Shown here piece by piece: positions 37,512-45,489 of a stretch of 64,000 nucleotides of DNA; positions within the stretch are counted from its first letter, which is position 1, and each line of letters opens with the position of its first letter. Source of the stretch: Flavisolibacter ginsenosidimutans (GTDB lineage: Bacteria; Bacteroidota; Bacteroidia; Chitinophagales; Chitinophagaceae). Where the stretch lies: the NCBI RefSeq assembly GCF_007970805.1, contig NZ_CP042433.1, positions 2,604,001 through 2,668,000 on the forward strand. The letters are read 5' to 3'. The notes under the pieces were generated by a model. That model made no database searches. It saw only the letters and a program-made list of their open reading frames with translations, and was not told where the DNA came from. Both the position numbers and the translations under genes were made by a program.

Positions 37512-39888
37512 TCGCTTCATTCTTATTCTTTTTCTCTGCAACAGCACACATGCACAATTCCGCATGACGCGTGCCGACAGTCTGCGCACAGACAGCATCA
37601 ACAAGGCTACGCAAGCCGATTACAAAAGCATGTTGCAACAGTTAAACATCACGTCAACGAGACCCGGGCCTTCGGGCAATCCGCAAGCCGTGAACGCTGC
37701 TAACATTGACGAAGCAAAAGCTTCGCCTTATACAAGTTTGCCCGACCCGCTAACCTTAAAGAACGGACATAAAGTAACGGATGCAAAAACCTGGTGGAAG
37801 GAGCGTCGTCCGGAAATTGTCGAAGATTTTGACAGGGAAATTTATGGTCGCACACCGAAGAATTTGCCCGTTGTAAAATGGGAAGTAGCGGGTGTGTACA
37901 ACGATTTAATTGGCAACTACCCGGCCATCACCAAACGTTTGATTGGGCACGTTGACAATTCATCGTATCCGCAAATCAACGTGGACATTCAACTCACGTT
38001 GACAACGCCTGCAAACGCAACAGGGCCTGTACCGGTAATGATGGAATTCGGCTTTCAGTTTCCGCCGGGTTTTCGAATGCCTAACACGGCCGGCAACGAG
38101 CCTTCGTGGCAAGAGCAGGTGTTGGCCAAAGGTTGGGGTTACGCCGTTCTTATTCCAACAAGTTACCAGGCTGATAACGGTGCGGGACTGACACAAGGCA
38201 TTATTGGTTTGGTGAACAAAGGACAGCCGCGCAAACCCGATGATTGGGGTACCTTGAAAGCATGGGCCTGGGGCGCAAGCAAAGCCTTGGATTATTTTGA
38301 AACCGACAAAGCCGTAGATGCAAAACAAGTTGGCATTGAAGGTCTTTCGCGTTACGGCAAAGCCGCGTTGGTGGCAATGGCCTACGAACCGCGTTTTTCC
38401 GTTGGCTTCATTGGTTCTTCAGGCGCAGGCGGTGCAAAGATTTTGCGTCGTGTTTTTGGCGAACAAGTTGAGAACCTTGCATCATCCGGCGAATACCATT
38501 GGTTCTGCGGAAATTTTATCAAATACGCAGGTCCGTTAACGCCGGATGATTTGCCCGTTGATGCACATGAGTTAGTTACATTGTGTGCGCCACGGCCTGT
38601 GTTCATTTCTTCCGGTTCGCCAAAAGTTGAGGGCAATTGGGTGGATGCAAAAGGCATGTTTTTAGGAGGCGTGTATGCCGGTCCTGTTTATAAACTTTTG
38701 GGCAAGAAAGATTTGGGCACAACCGAAATGCCGCCGCAGGAAACGGCCTTAATAAACGGCGAGATTGCCTTTCGGCAACACGCAGGTGGGCACACCACGG
38801 GACCAAACTGGCCAACCTTTTTAAATTGGGCAGGCCGATACATTCATTCGAAAAGCAAGATTGAAACAAAGCAGCTTGCTTCCATCAAAGGATTGAAAGA
38901 TTATTACAAAGATTACTTCCCCATTGGTGTTGCCGTTTCGCCAAGAGCATTAAAGACAGACGAAGCACAACTCATCGTGCAACAGTTCAACAGCGTCACA
39001 CCGGAGAACGCAATGAAGATGGGTCCCATTCATCCAACCGAAAAAGAATACAATTGGAAAGATGCCGACAGCATCGTTGCTTTTGCTTTGCGAAATCACA
39101 TGCACATTCGTGGGCACAACCTTGTCTGGCACAACCAGGCGCCGCGATGGATGTTTGTTGACAGCAGCGGCAACACGGTGAGCAAAGAAGTTTTGCTGCA
39201 ACGTTTGCACGATCACATCACAACCGTTGTGAGCCGGTACAAGGGAAAAATTTATGCATGGGACGTGGCGAACGAAGTAATTTCCGACAAGTCCGATGAG
39301 TATTTGCGCCCTTCGCAATGGTTGAAAATCTGTGGCGAAGACTACATTGCCAAAGCCTTTCAATGGACACACGAAGCCGACCCAAATGCAATTTTATTTT
39401 ACAACGATTACAACGAGATCAGCGCAACCAAACGCGAAAAAATTTTCCGGCTTGTCAAGAGTTTGAAAGACGCCGGCGTTCCCATCGGCGGTCTTGGCCT
39501 GCAGGCGCATTGGGCCGTTAACGAACCATCGCGAGCACAACTCGATTCAACCTTAAAACGCTTTTCGGAATTAGGCGTGAAGTTGCAAATCACCGAAATG
39601 GACATTTCTGTTTATCCTAAAGAGCACAATGCAAGAGAGCGAAGACCTGAAGATGCCAACACGGCTTTTACACCGGCGCGGGAAAAAGCGCAGGAAGAGA
39701 AATACAAAATGTGCTTTGAACTTTTTCGCAAATACAAAAACGCAATCAGCGGCGTAACGTTCTGGAACATCTCGGACCGCGACAGTTGGCTGGATAATTT
39801 CCCCGTGCAGGGACGAAAGGATTATCCCTTGCTTTTTGACAAAGACCTCAAACCAAAGAAAGCGTTTTGGGATGCCGTGAAATGGTGA
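37498..39888 (+). CDS. Two-domain CE15 glucuronoyl esterase-GH10 endo-xylanase
   Basis: A 796-residue exported fusion. The signal peptide (FSRFILILFLCNSTHAQ) is followed by an N-terminal CE15 domain (about residues 60-450). Its nucleophile Ser284 is in GIEGLSRYGKAALVAM, and His432 in RQHAGGHTTGPNW. CE15 cleaves the ester between lignin alcohols and methyl-glucuronate. The C-terminal GH10 domain (about 465-796) shows the acid/base E593 in WDVANEVISD and nucleophile E700 in LQITEMDIS, plus GHNLVWHNQAPRWMF and ISGVTFWNISDRDSWL. The start at 37498 gives a signal peptide; an upstream in-frame ATG at 37456 lies inside the deacetylase gene. It couples lignin-carbohydrate ester cleavage and backbone hydrolysis in one polypeptide. 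Confidence 0.95.
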   Translation: MKKFSRFILILFLCNSTHAQFRMTRADSLRTDSINKATQADYKSMLQQLNITSTRPGPSGNPQAVNAANIDEAKASPYTSLPDPLTLKNGHKVTDAKTWWKERRPEIVEDFDREIYGRTPKNLPVVKWEVAGVYNDLIGNYPAITKRLIGHVDNSSYPQINVDIQLTLTTPANATGPVPVMMEFGFQFPPGFRMPNTAGNEPSWQEQVLAKGWGYAVLIPTSYQADNGAGLTQGIIGLVNKGQPRKPDDWGTLKAWAWGASKALDYFETDKAVDAKQVGIEGLSRYGKAALVAMAYEPRFSVGFIGSSGAGGAKILRRVFGEQVENLASSGEYHWFCGNFIKYAGPLTPDDLPVDAHELVTLCAPRPVFISSGSPKVEGNWVDAKGMFLGGVYAGPVYKLLGKKDLGTTEMPPQETALINGEIAFRQHAGGHTTGPNWPTFLNWAGRYIHSKSKIETKQLASIKGLKDYYKDYFPIGVAVSPRALKTDEAQLIVQQFNSVTPENAMKMGPIHPTEKEYNWKDADSIVAFALRNHMHIRGHNLVWHNQAPRWMFVDSSGNTVSKEVLLQRLHDHITTVVSRYKGKIYAWDVANEVISDKSDEYLRPSQWLKICGEDYIAKAFQWTHEADPNAILFYNDYNEISATKREKIFRLVKSLKDAGVPIGGLGLQAHWAVNEPSRAQLDSTLKRFSELGVKLQITEMDISVYPKEHNARERRPEDANTAFTPAREKAQEEKYKMCFELFRKYKNAISGVTFWNISDRDSWLDNFPVQGRKDYPLLFDKDLKPKKAFWDAVKW

Positions 39889-39964
39889 AAACGCCATACG
39901 TAAGACGTGAAATTAGAATACAGGATTTGAACGAACCTTTAGTACAACAGTAATACGCTTTATT

Positions 39965-42559
39965 ATGAGAAAGATGTTTTTTGCCTTTGCACTTCTTCTT
40001 GCAAAATTTTCTTTGGCACAAACGCAGTATCCGTTTCAAAACACATCACTATCGTTTGAAGCACGAGTCAATGATTTGGTGTCGCGGCTAACACTCGAAG
40101 AAAAAGTAGCGCAGATGCTCAACGCTGCGCCGGCTATTCCGCGCCTCGGTATTCCCGCTTATGATTGGTGGAACGAAGTGCTGCACGGCGTGGCACGAAC
40201 GCCATATCATGTAACGGTTTACCCGCAAGCCATAGCCATGGCCGCAACCTTTGACACGGCTTCGATTAAATTGATGGCGACTTATTCGGCTGATGAAGGA
40301 CGAGCCATCTTCAACAAATCAAACGGCGAAGGAAAAGCCGGGCAGCGTTACGTTGGCCTAACGTATTGGACGCCCAACATCAACATCTTTCGCGACCCGC
40401 GTTGGGGCCGCGGACAGGAAACTTACGGCGAGGATCCTTTCCTCACCGGCACAATGGGTGCGGCCTTTGTTCGCGGCTTGCAGGGCGATGATCCGAAATA
40501 TTTAAAAGCGGCGGCTTGCGCCAAGCATTACGCGGTGCACAGCGGGCCCGAACCCACAAGGCATGTGGACAATGTCTCACCAAGTGATTACGATTTATGG
40601 AACACGTACCTGCCCGCGTTCAGGCAACTTGTAACGAAGGCAAACGTTGCCGGAGTGATGTGTGCGTACAATGCGTTTAAAACACAGCCTTGTTGCGGCA
40701 GCGATCAGTTGATGATTGACATTCTGCGCAATCAATGGAAGTTTAGCGGCTACGTTACATCCGACTGCGGCGCGATTGATGATTTTTTTGAACGCCACAA
40801 AACGCATCCCGATGCCGAATCTTCTGCTGCTGATGCAGTCTTTCACGGTACCGATGTGGAATGCGGAAACAGAACTTACAAAGCCTTGGTGCAAGCAGTG
40901 AAAGACGGAAAGATTTCTGAAAAACAAATTGATGTTTCGGTGAAGCGTTTGTTTACGATCCGCTTTCGTTTGGGCATGTTCGATCCATCATCAATGGTGA
41001 AGTATGCACAAACGCCGGAAAGCTTTTTGGAAAGCGCCGAACACAAAGCGCATTCGTTAAAGATGGCAAGACAATCCATTGTCTTGTTGAAGAACGAGAA
41101 CAGCACACTCCCGCTAAAAAAGACAATTAAAAAGATCGTTGTGCTCGGACCAAATGCTGACAATGCAATTGCTGTTTTAGGAAACTACAACGGCACACCG
41201 TCAACCATTGTTACGGCCTTGCAAGGCATCAAAGACAAACTTGGAAGCGGCGCACAAGTTGTTTACGAAAAGGCCGTCAACTTTACCAACGACACTTTGT
41301 TGCAATACGCCAACATCAGCAACCAATATTCCTGGCAGGGACAGAAAGGTTTTTCCGCTGAATATTTTAACAACCGCGAATTAAAAGGCGAGCCTGTCGC
41401 CAAACGGATTGAGCCTTCTGTTGAACACGATTGGCAGGAAGGGCAGATTGTTGTTGACACCTTAAAGGCGTTGAATTTTTCCGCCCGCTATTCGACGGAT
41501 TTTACAGCAACTGAAACGGGCGACATTACGTTTGAATTAGATGCTGATGACGGCTATCGTTTTCTGATTGATAGCAAAGAAGTGCTGAACGCATGGACAC
41601 GCAACCGCTGGGGTGCACGAACCTACAAGCTCAACACGGAGAAAGGAAAAGTTTATCGTTTGGTTGTTGAATACTACCAGGCTGAAGGCAAAGCGGCCGT
41701 GCATTTGCGGGCCGGACAATTTGCCAAAACCGATTTCACCGCATTGGCCAACCGTGTGAAAGATGCCGATGCGATTGTCTTTGTCGGCGGCATTTCGCCG
41801 CAACTCGAAGGCGAAGAAATGCGGGTGGATTACCCGGGCTTTAACGGCGGCGACCGGACATCCATTATGCTGCCCACCGTGCAAACAGAATTGTTGAAAG
41901 CCCTCAAACAAACCGGCAAGCCCGTGGTGTTTGTGCTGATGACGGGCAGTGCGGTTGCCATGCCCTGGGAAGCCGAAAACGTTCCGGCTATTGTGAACGC
42001 GTGGTACGGCGGACAGTCGGCGGGAACGGCCATTGCCGACGTGTTGTTTGGCGATTACAATCCTTCGGGACGCTTGCCCGTTACTTTTTATAAAAGCGAC
42101 AGCGACCTTCCCGATTTCAAAGACTATTCAATGAACAACAGAACCTATCGCTATTTCAAAGGCCAGGCGCTGTACGGCTTTGGTTACGGTTTGAGTTATA
42201 CAAGCTTTCAATACGACAACCTGAAACTGCCCGCGAAAATTTCAAAAACAATGAACGTGGGCGTTCGTGTGGCCAATACCGGGAACAGAGACGGTGAAGA
42301 AGTCGTACAGTTGTATGTTTCGGGACAAGCGAAGAACGCACCGCTTCGTGCACTGAAAGGATTTCAGCGAATGTTTTTGAAAAAGGGCGAAAGCAAAACG
42401 GTTTCGTTTGCGCTTACAACCGATGACCTTTCGCTGCTGGACGACAAAGGCAAGGCAAAGCTTTTTAGTGGCAGGGTGATCATTTCCGTTGGTGGCTCAC
42501 AACCTGATGCCGCAACGGTGAAGAGCAAAAAAACGGTGCAGGGATTTATTCAATTGTAA
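39965..42559 (+). CDS. GH3 beta-xylosidase with inserted PA14 domain, exported
   Basis: An 864-residue GH3 enzyme. The signal peptide (FFAFALLLAKFSLAQ) is followed by the TIM-barrel domain with LTLEEKVAQMLNAAPAIPRL, IPAYDWWNEVLHGVA, FRDPRWGRGQETYGEDPFLT and nucleophile Asp267 in GYVTSDCGAIDD. A PA14 domain (about residues 460-585, AEYFNNRELKG ... LDADDGYRFLIDSKEVL ... VHLRAGQFA) is inserted in the second domain. After it come IVFVGGISPQLEGEEM and VLFGDYNPSGRLPVTFY. The C-terminal FnIII-like domain contains GYGLSYTSFQYDN. Plant and bacterial GH3 beta-xylosidases share the WWNEVLHGV motif, so xylosidase activity is likely. It ends the right arm of the locus. Confidence 0.93.
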   Translation: MRKMFFAFALLLAKFSLAQTQYPFQNTSLSFEARVNDLVSRLTLEEKVAQMLNAAPAIPRLGIPAYDWWNEVLHGVARTPYHVTVYPQAIAMAATFDTASIKLMATYSADEGRAIFNKSNGEGKAGQRYVGLTYWTPNINIFRDPRWGRGQETYGEDPFLTGTMGAAFVRGLQGDDPKYLKAAACAKHYAVHSGPEPTRHVDNVSPSDYDLWNTYLPAFRQLVTKANVAGVMCAYNAFKTQPCCGSDQLMIDILRNQWKFSGYVTSDCGAIDDFFERHKTHPDAESSAADAVFHGTDVECGNRTYKALVQAVKDGKISEKQIDVSVKRLFTIRFRLGMFDPSSMVKYAQTPESFLESAEHKAHSLKMARQSIVLLKNENSTLPLKKTIKKIVVLGPNADNAIAVLGNYNGTPSTIVTALQGIKDKLGSGAQVVYEKAVNFTNDTLLQYANISNQYSWQGQKGFSAEYFNNRELKGEPVAKRIEPSVEHDWQEGQIVVDTLKALNFSARYSTDFTATETGDITFELDADDGYRFLIDSKEVLNAWTRNRWGARTYKLNTEKGKVYRLVVEYYQAEGKAAVHLRAGQFAKTDFTALANRVKDADAIVFVGGISPQLEGEEMRVDYPGFNGGDRTSIMLPTVQTELLKALKQTGKPVVFVLMTGSAVAMPWEAENVPAIVNAWYGGQSAGTAIADVLFGDYNPSGRLPVTFYKSDSDLPDFKDYSMNNRTYRYFKGQALYGFGYGLSYTSFQYDNLKLPAKISKTMNVGVRVANTGNRDGEEVVQLYVSGQAKNAPLRALKGFQRMFLKKGESKTVSFALTTDDLSLLDDKGKAKLFSGRVIISVGGSQPDAATVKSKKTVQGFIQL

Positions 42560-42565
42560 ACGCAA

Positions 42566-42640
42566 TTTTGAACTAAGCTTTCGCACTACTATCGGGCTTC
42601 TCTTGCGTCGCACTCTTGTGCGTTTTGCTCGCTATGCAGC
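42566..42640 (+). repeat. Dispersed intergenic repeat, copy d
   Basis: Fourth copy, after the GH3-PA14 gene. The 5' part is diverged (TTTTGAACTAAGC), the core TTGCGTCGCACTCTTGTGCG is intact, and the 3' part TTTTGCTCGCTATGCAGC resembles that of copy a. Confidence 0.75.
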
Positions 42641-42708
42641 AAAAGCAGCGGATACAAATTTGGCTTGATAACCAGCGGAAAGTTGTAGGAGGAGTAGCGT
42701 ATATTAGC

Positions 42709-42724
42709 GTGTTGTACGCTATCA
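42709..42724 (+). repeat. Left inverted repeat flanking the gene at 42738
   Basis: GTGTTGTACGCTATCA matches the complement of 43368-43383 at 14 of 16 positions, with an 11-bp perfect core. It overlaps a local hairpin, TAGCGTA at 42695-42701 with TACGCTA at 42715-42721. Confidence 0.55.
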
Positions 42725-42737
42725 TTCAACTTTCCTT

Positions 42738-43370
42738 ATGCTTGACGAGTTAAGACGCATCACTTCCACAGAACCTTACAAGTCTTCTGGTGGCATGAAG
42801 GTTAAGGAAATTGCAATCCGACCCTGGGAGACGCCAGACACGACGATGGTTTTAGAAGTTTGGATAGACGAGGAGGAAAGCACGCCGGTTCAAACCTGGG
42901 AGTTGACGTGCACAGACCTTAGTCCCACGCAGAATTTTCCTCAATGTATCATTCCCAGAACGCAACTAAAGATATTTGAGGATCACCCTGCTCTTTGGCA
43001 TTTGGACGATGAAGTGTTCTACACTATAACAAGCAAAGGGGATAACATACCGTCAATTATGGGAGAACTTTTCATAGCCCACGCAAAAGCCTGTGGTAAT
43101 TGGGTTGACTTCCATTGGTTGTATGACGGTTTACCTGAAACAATGGAAACCTTGCGTGAGAACCAAATGGCGGTACCGTCTCGATTGAAAGAAACTTGCT
43201 TTGAAATCTTGGAACGCTACGGAGTGCAATACAAGGTTAACACCGTTCAAGACAATGAGAAAGGATACAAACTGCTTCTGTTCAGCAGCAATGACATTTG
43301 GCCCGACGATGAAAATTTTAAGCAATCGTACATCATCGCCAAAGAATTTGCAGAACGAAGAGTAAGCTGA
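42738..43370 (+). CDS. Hypothetical protein flanked by inverted repeats
   Basis: A 210-residue protein of unknown family. It has no signal peptide or membrane segment and is acidic (EVWIDEEESTPVQTWELTC, WPDDENFKQS). Composition and codon use look protein-like throughout, with recognisable alternation of charged and hydrophobic residues; the middle part (LWHLDDEVFYTITSKGDNIP, FIAHAKACGNWVDFHWLYDG) suggests a soluble mixed alpha/beta domain. Unusual is the frame of 16-bp inverted repeats: one ends 14 bp before the start codon, the other begins with its stop codon. Its context, just beyond the end of the xylan locus and a dispersed repeat, is consistent with a captured gene. Confidence 0.7.
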   Translation: MLDELRRITSTEPYKSSGGMKVKEIAIRPWETPDTTMVLEVWIDEEESTPVQTWELTCTDLSPTQNFPQCIIPRTQLKIFEDHPALWHLDDEVFYTITSKGDNIPSIMGELFIAHAKACGNWVDFHWLYDGLPETMETLRENQMAVPSRLKETCFEILERYGVQYKVNTVQDNEKGYKLLLFSSNDIWPDDENFKQSYIIAKEFAERRVS

Positions 43371-43383
43371 CAGCGTACAACAT
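43368..43383 (-). repeat. Right inverted repeat flanking the gene at 42738
   Basis: TGACAGCGTACAACAT, overlapping the stop codon of the gene, is the imperfect inverted partner of 42709-42724. No further match is seen outside these 16 bp except a few bases beyond the core. Confidence 0.55.
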
Positions 43384-43513
43384 GCGTTTGCCAGTATACC
43401 GGCCGACAATAGTCACTCAACATTTGTTCTCTATTATGCATTTGAATAACTTACCGGAGCTGACGGAACTTGAACGCCGGTACATCGGCAAGCGCTAATA
43501 CGTTAACTCTTCC

Positions 43514-44137
43514 TCAATCGAAATACACCCTTTCATCACCCATTATCATCTTCTGATAAACAATTTCAATCTGCGATTTTAAGATCCGCATCTCCGACAG
43601 CGGCGGCAAATCATCAATCGCAAAATAGCCAATGTCCAACACGTCAAAGCCTTTATAGAATTCTGTTGATAAAGCGGTGCAATAAAATACAAGCTTGAAA
43701 ACGTAAAGCGATTCAGGTGGATGCGGGTGCTTTCGCTTGTCGAAAACGGCCAGCAATTTTTGCGGCTCCACATCAAGTCCTGTTTCTTCCTTGCATTCTT
43801 TGACGATGGTTTCGGAAGGACTAAAGCCAATCTCCGCCCAGCCGCCGGGCAAGGCCCAGCCGCCATCGTTTTGCTCCTTTACCAGTAAAATTTTTTTATC
43901 CCCGGAAAGAATTAAAGCACGGGTGTCAACCTTCGCAGTGGGATAATCTTTTACCAACGGAAAGGTTTCCGACAGCATGATTTTATCGTGGCCGCTAAGC
44001 TTGTGCAACAAACGAAAGCTGAGCTCCTGCAGTTCGAGGTAACGTTCTTTGTCGTAATCGTTGTTGGCATAAAGAAGGCCGATATCGGCGATTGCTTTTA
44101 ACCGCTTGACGTCTTCCAAAAAGCTGTTGTCCTTCAT
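43514..44137 (-). CDS. Nudix hydrolase with N-terminal Nudix_N domain
   Basis: A 207-residue protein. The N-terminal helical domain (FLEDVKRLKAIADIGLLYAN ... RYLELQELSFRLLHKL) is the Nudix_N type found before YjhB-like Nudix domains. The Nudix domain starts near residue 65 (TRALILSGDKKILLVKEQND). The Nudix box is GWAEIGFSPSETIVKECKEE followed by TGL; the first Glu of the consensus is Phe and the Arg is Lys, but the two adjacent Glu that bind metal remain. This variant is usual in the subfamily. Members hydrolyse nucleoside diphosphate derivatives such as ADP-ribose. The start at 44137 fits the domain; an in-frame ATG lies at 44173. Confidence 0.85.
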   Translation of the reverse strand: MKDNSFLEDVKRLKAIADIGLLYANNDYDKERYLELQELSFRLLHKLSGHDKIMLSETFPLVKDYPTAKVDTRALILSGDKKILLVKEQNDGGWALPGGWAEIGFSPSETIVKECKEETGLDVEPQKLLAVFDKRKHPHPPESLYVFKLVFYCTALSTEFYKGFDVLDIGYFAIDDLPPLSEMRILKSQIEIVYQKMIMGDERVYFD

Positions 44138-44317
44138 GCGGGAAAGATAAGCGCCGAATTTTTCGCGACGCATTCTTTTCAGTACAGGAATTCATTCCCG
44201 ACGTAACACCGCTTGCAAACAAGTTTTCACCAAACCGTAATTCTACGGCCAACTTGCGCTGTTCTACGCTTGGCGCAAATAAGGGATGCGCCTAACTTCG
44301 TATAACATCCAAATCCA

Positions 44318-44566
44318 ATGTCTATGAACCGCATTTTTCAACCAACGGCTAACGCCTTGCTCTTTCGCCTTTCCGACGGCGCCGAACGCTACAAGTCCCG
44401 CGACGGCCGCTTTAAAGTTGTTTACCAAAAAAAGAAAGAGAAAATTTTTTCCACCTTGCTCGAAGCCTTCCTGTTTTACATCACGCTTGACGAAGAAGCT
44501 GCTTTGTTTGATGTGAGCAAAAGCACCACGCTGATTGAACGAAAGATCATGTTGTGCATGAACTGA
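44318..44566 (+). CDS. Small conserved-looking hypothetical protein
   Basis: An 82-residue protein (start ATG at 44318 or 44324). The sequence has a compact alpha/beta look (ALLFRLSDGAERYKSRDG, FKVVYQKKKEKIFSTLLEAF, LDEEAALFDVSKSTTLIERK) with basic centre and no signal peptide or membrane segment. No family is recognised. It stands alone between the Nudix gene and a convergent operon, with a perfect palindrome beyond its stop. Confidence 0.6.
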   Translation: MSMNRIFQPTANALLFRLSDGAERYKSRDGRFKVVYQKKKEKIFSTLLEAFLFYITLDEEAALFDVSKSTTLIERKIMLCMN

Positions 44567-44574
44567 GAACGACG

Positions 44575-44612
44575 GTGAACAATCAGCTTTCAGCTGAAAG
44601 CTGATTGTTCAC
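44575..44612. terminator. Perfect 38-bp palindrome, likely bidirectional terminator
   Basis: Two 19-bp arms without loop, GTGAACAATCAGCTTTCAG and its exact complement, meet at 44593/44594. It lies 8 bp after the stop of the small plus-strand gene and just beyond the stop of the minus-strand TssO-like gene. The T tails are weak. Confidence 0.6.
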
Positions 44613-44613
44613 A

Positions 44614-45477
44614 TCACCCTTTCCGCGCCGATTGCAATTGACTCAACAACCGCCGGTTGTCATCGGCCAAGGTTTGGTAAGAATTTTTCAGCGATTTTTC
44701 GCTGGCCGATACTTTGTCAAAAGCCGCTTTCAGCGATTGGTATTTCTGCTGCCATTCGCCGCCGCTTGCAGCCTTGCCTGAGGTAGTTGCGTTTTGTGAA
44801 GCGGCTTCCTTTTGCTTTAGTTGTGTTTGCAGCGAGGCAATAAGTTTGTCCTTATCGGCCACCGCTTTTTGAAGCGCATCGCCGGAGCCGCTGGACGGCG
44901 TTGGATTCAATTGCGATTCCTTTTGCAAAGCCGTAATGGTCTCGTCTTTTTGTTGCAGCAAACGCTTCAACGATTCTACTTCTTCGCTGTTGGCCGTAGC
45001 GCTGTTCGAAGGCGAAGTATTGGCGTTGAACGCGGCTTTCGGCAATACCGTAATTCCGTTCAGCAGGTTCTCCTTCTCGTCGAGTTCTTTTCGAAAATTG
45101 CTTACTGCCAAATTCATGGCCGTCTTCTTTGGCCCTTCGTTTAAATACGCCGCTTGTTGATCAATGCTGTCAAGACTGCTGCGCAATGCACTTCTCGCTG
45201 CAAGCAGCGAAGTCATGTCGGGCTCTGTTCCCGCCTGCCGGCCTTTTACGTAAGCTTTGCTCAAAGTGCCAAGCGTTTCTGCTTTTGCGTGAAGTGCCGT
45301 GTCGAGTTGCATGAAATACTTTTCCGTTTCCGCTGTTTGCGGAGCTGCGCCGGGCGAATTTTTCGAGGATAGCTTTTGCCAGAAAGCGGTCGTTACCACA
45401 AAAGCCAACAAAAGGCTTAACGTGTAAATAACGGCAAACCGCAGTTTTGTTTTTTGTTGTTCCGCACGTGTTATCAT
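44614..45477 (-). CDS. TssO-like membrane-anchored coiled-coil protein
   Basis: A 287-residue protein. One N-terminal transmembrane helix (about residues 13-32) follows a short basic cytoplasmic start. The periplasmic part contains two helical blocks, the first LDTALHAKAETLGTLSKAY to RSSLDSIDQQAAYLNEG, and a long coiled coil (about 160-280) separated by a Ser/Thr/Ala-rich linker. The membrane helix followed by LDSLD-type helices resembles TssO of the Bacteroidota-specific type VI secretion system (T6SS-iii); the coiled coil is an extension of the usual length (about 170). It starts 12 bp after the TssN-like gene. Without other T6SS genes in the window its role is uncertain. Confidence 0.55.
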   Translation of the reverse strand: MITRAEQQKTKLRFAVIYTLSLLLAFVVTTAFWQKLSSKNSPGAAPQTAETEKYFMQLDTALHAKAETLGTLSKAYVKGRQAGTEPDMTSLLAARSALRSSLDSIDQQAAYLNEGPKKTAMNLAVSNFRKELDEKENLLNGITVLPKAAFNANTSPSNSATANSEEVESLKRLLQQKDETITALQKESQLNPTPSSGSGDALQKAVADKDKLIASLQTQLKQKEAASQNATTSGKAASGGEWQQKYQSLKAAFDKVSASEKSLKNSYQTLADDNRRLLSQLQSARKG

Positions 45478-45489
45478 ACCAAAGAAATT

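Noticed and set aside
42690..43390. Integron cassette with attC site
   Set aside because: The inverted repeat GTTGTAC does not fit the attC core GTTRRRY, and no integrase gene is present.
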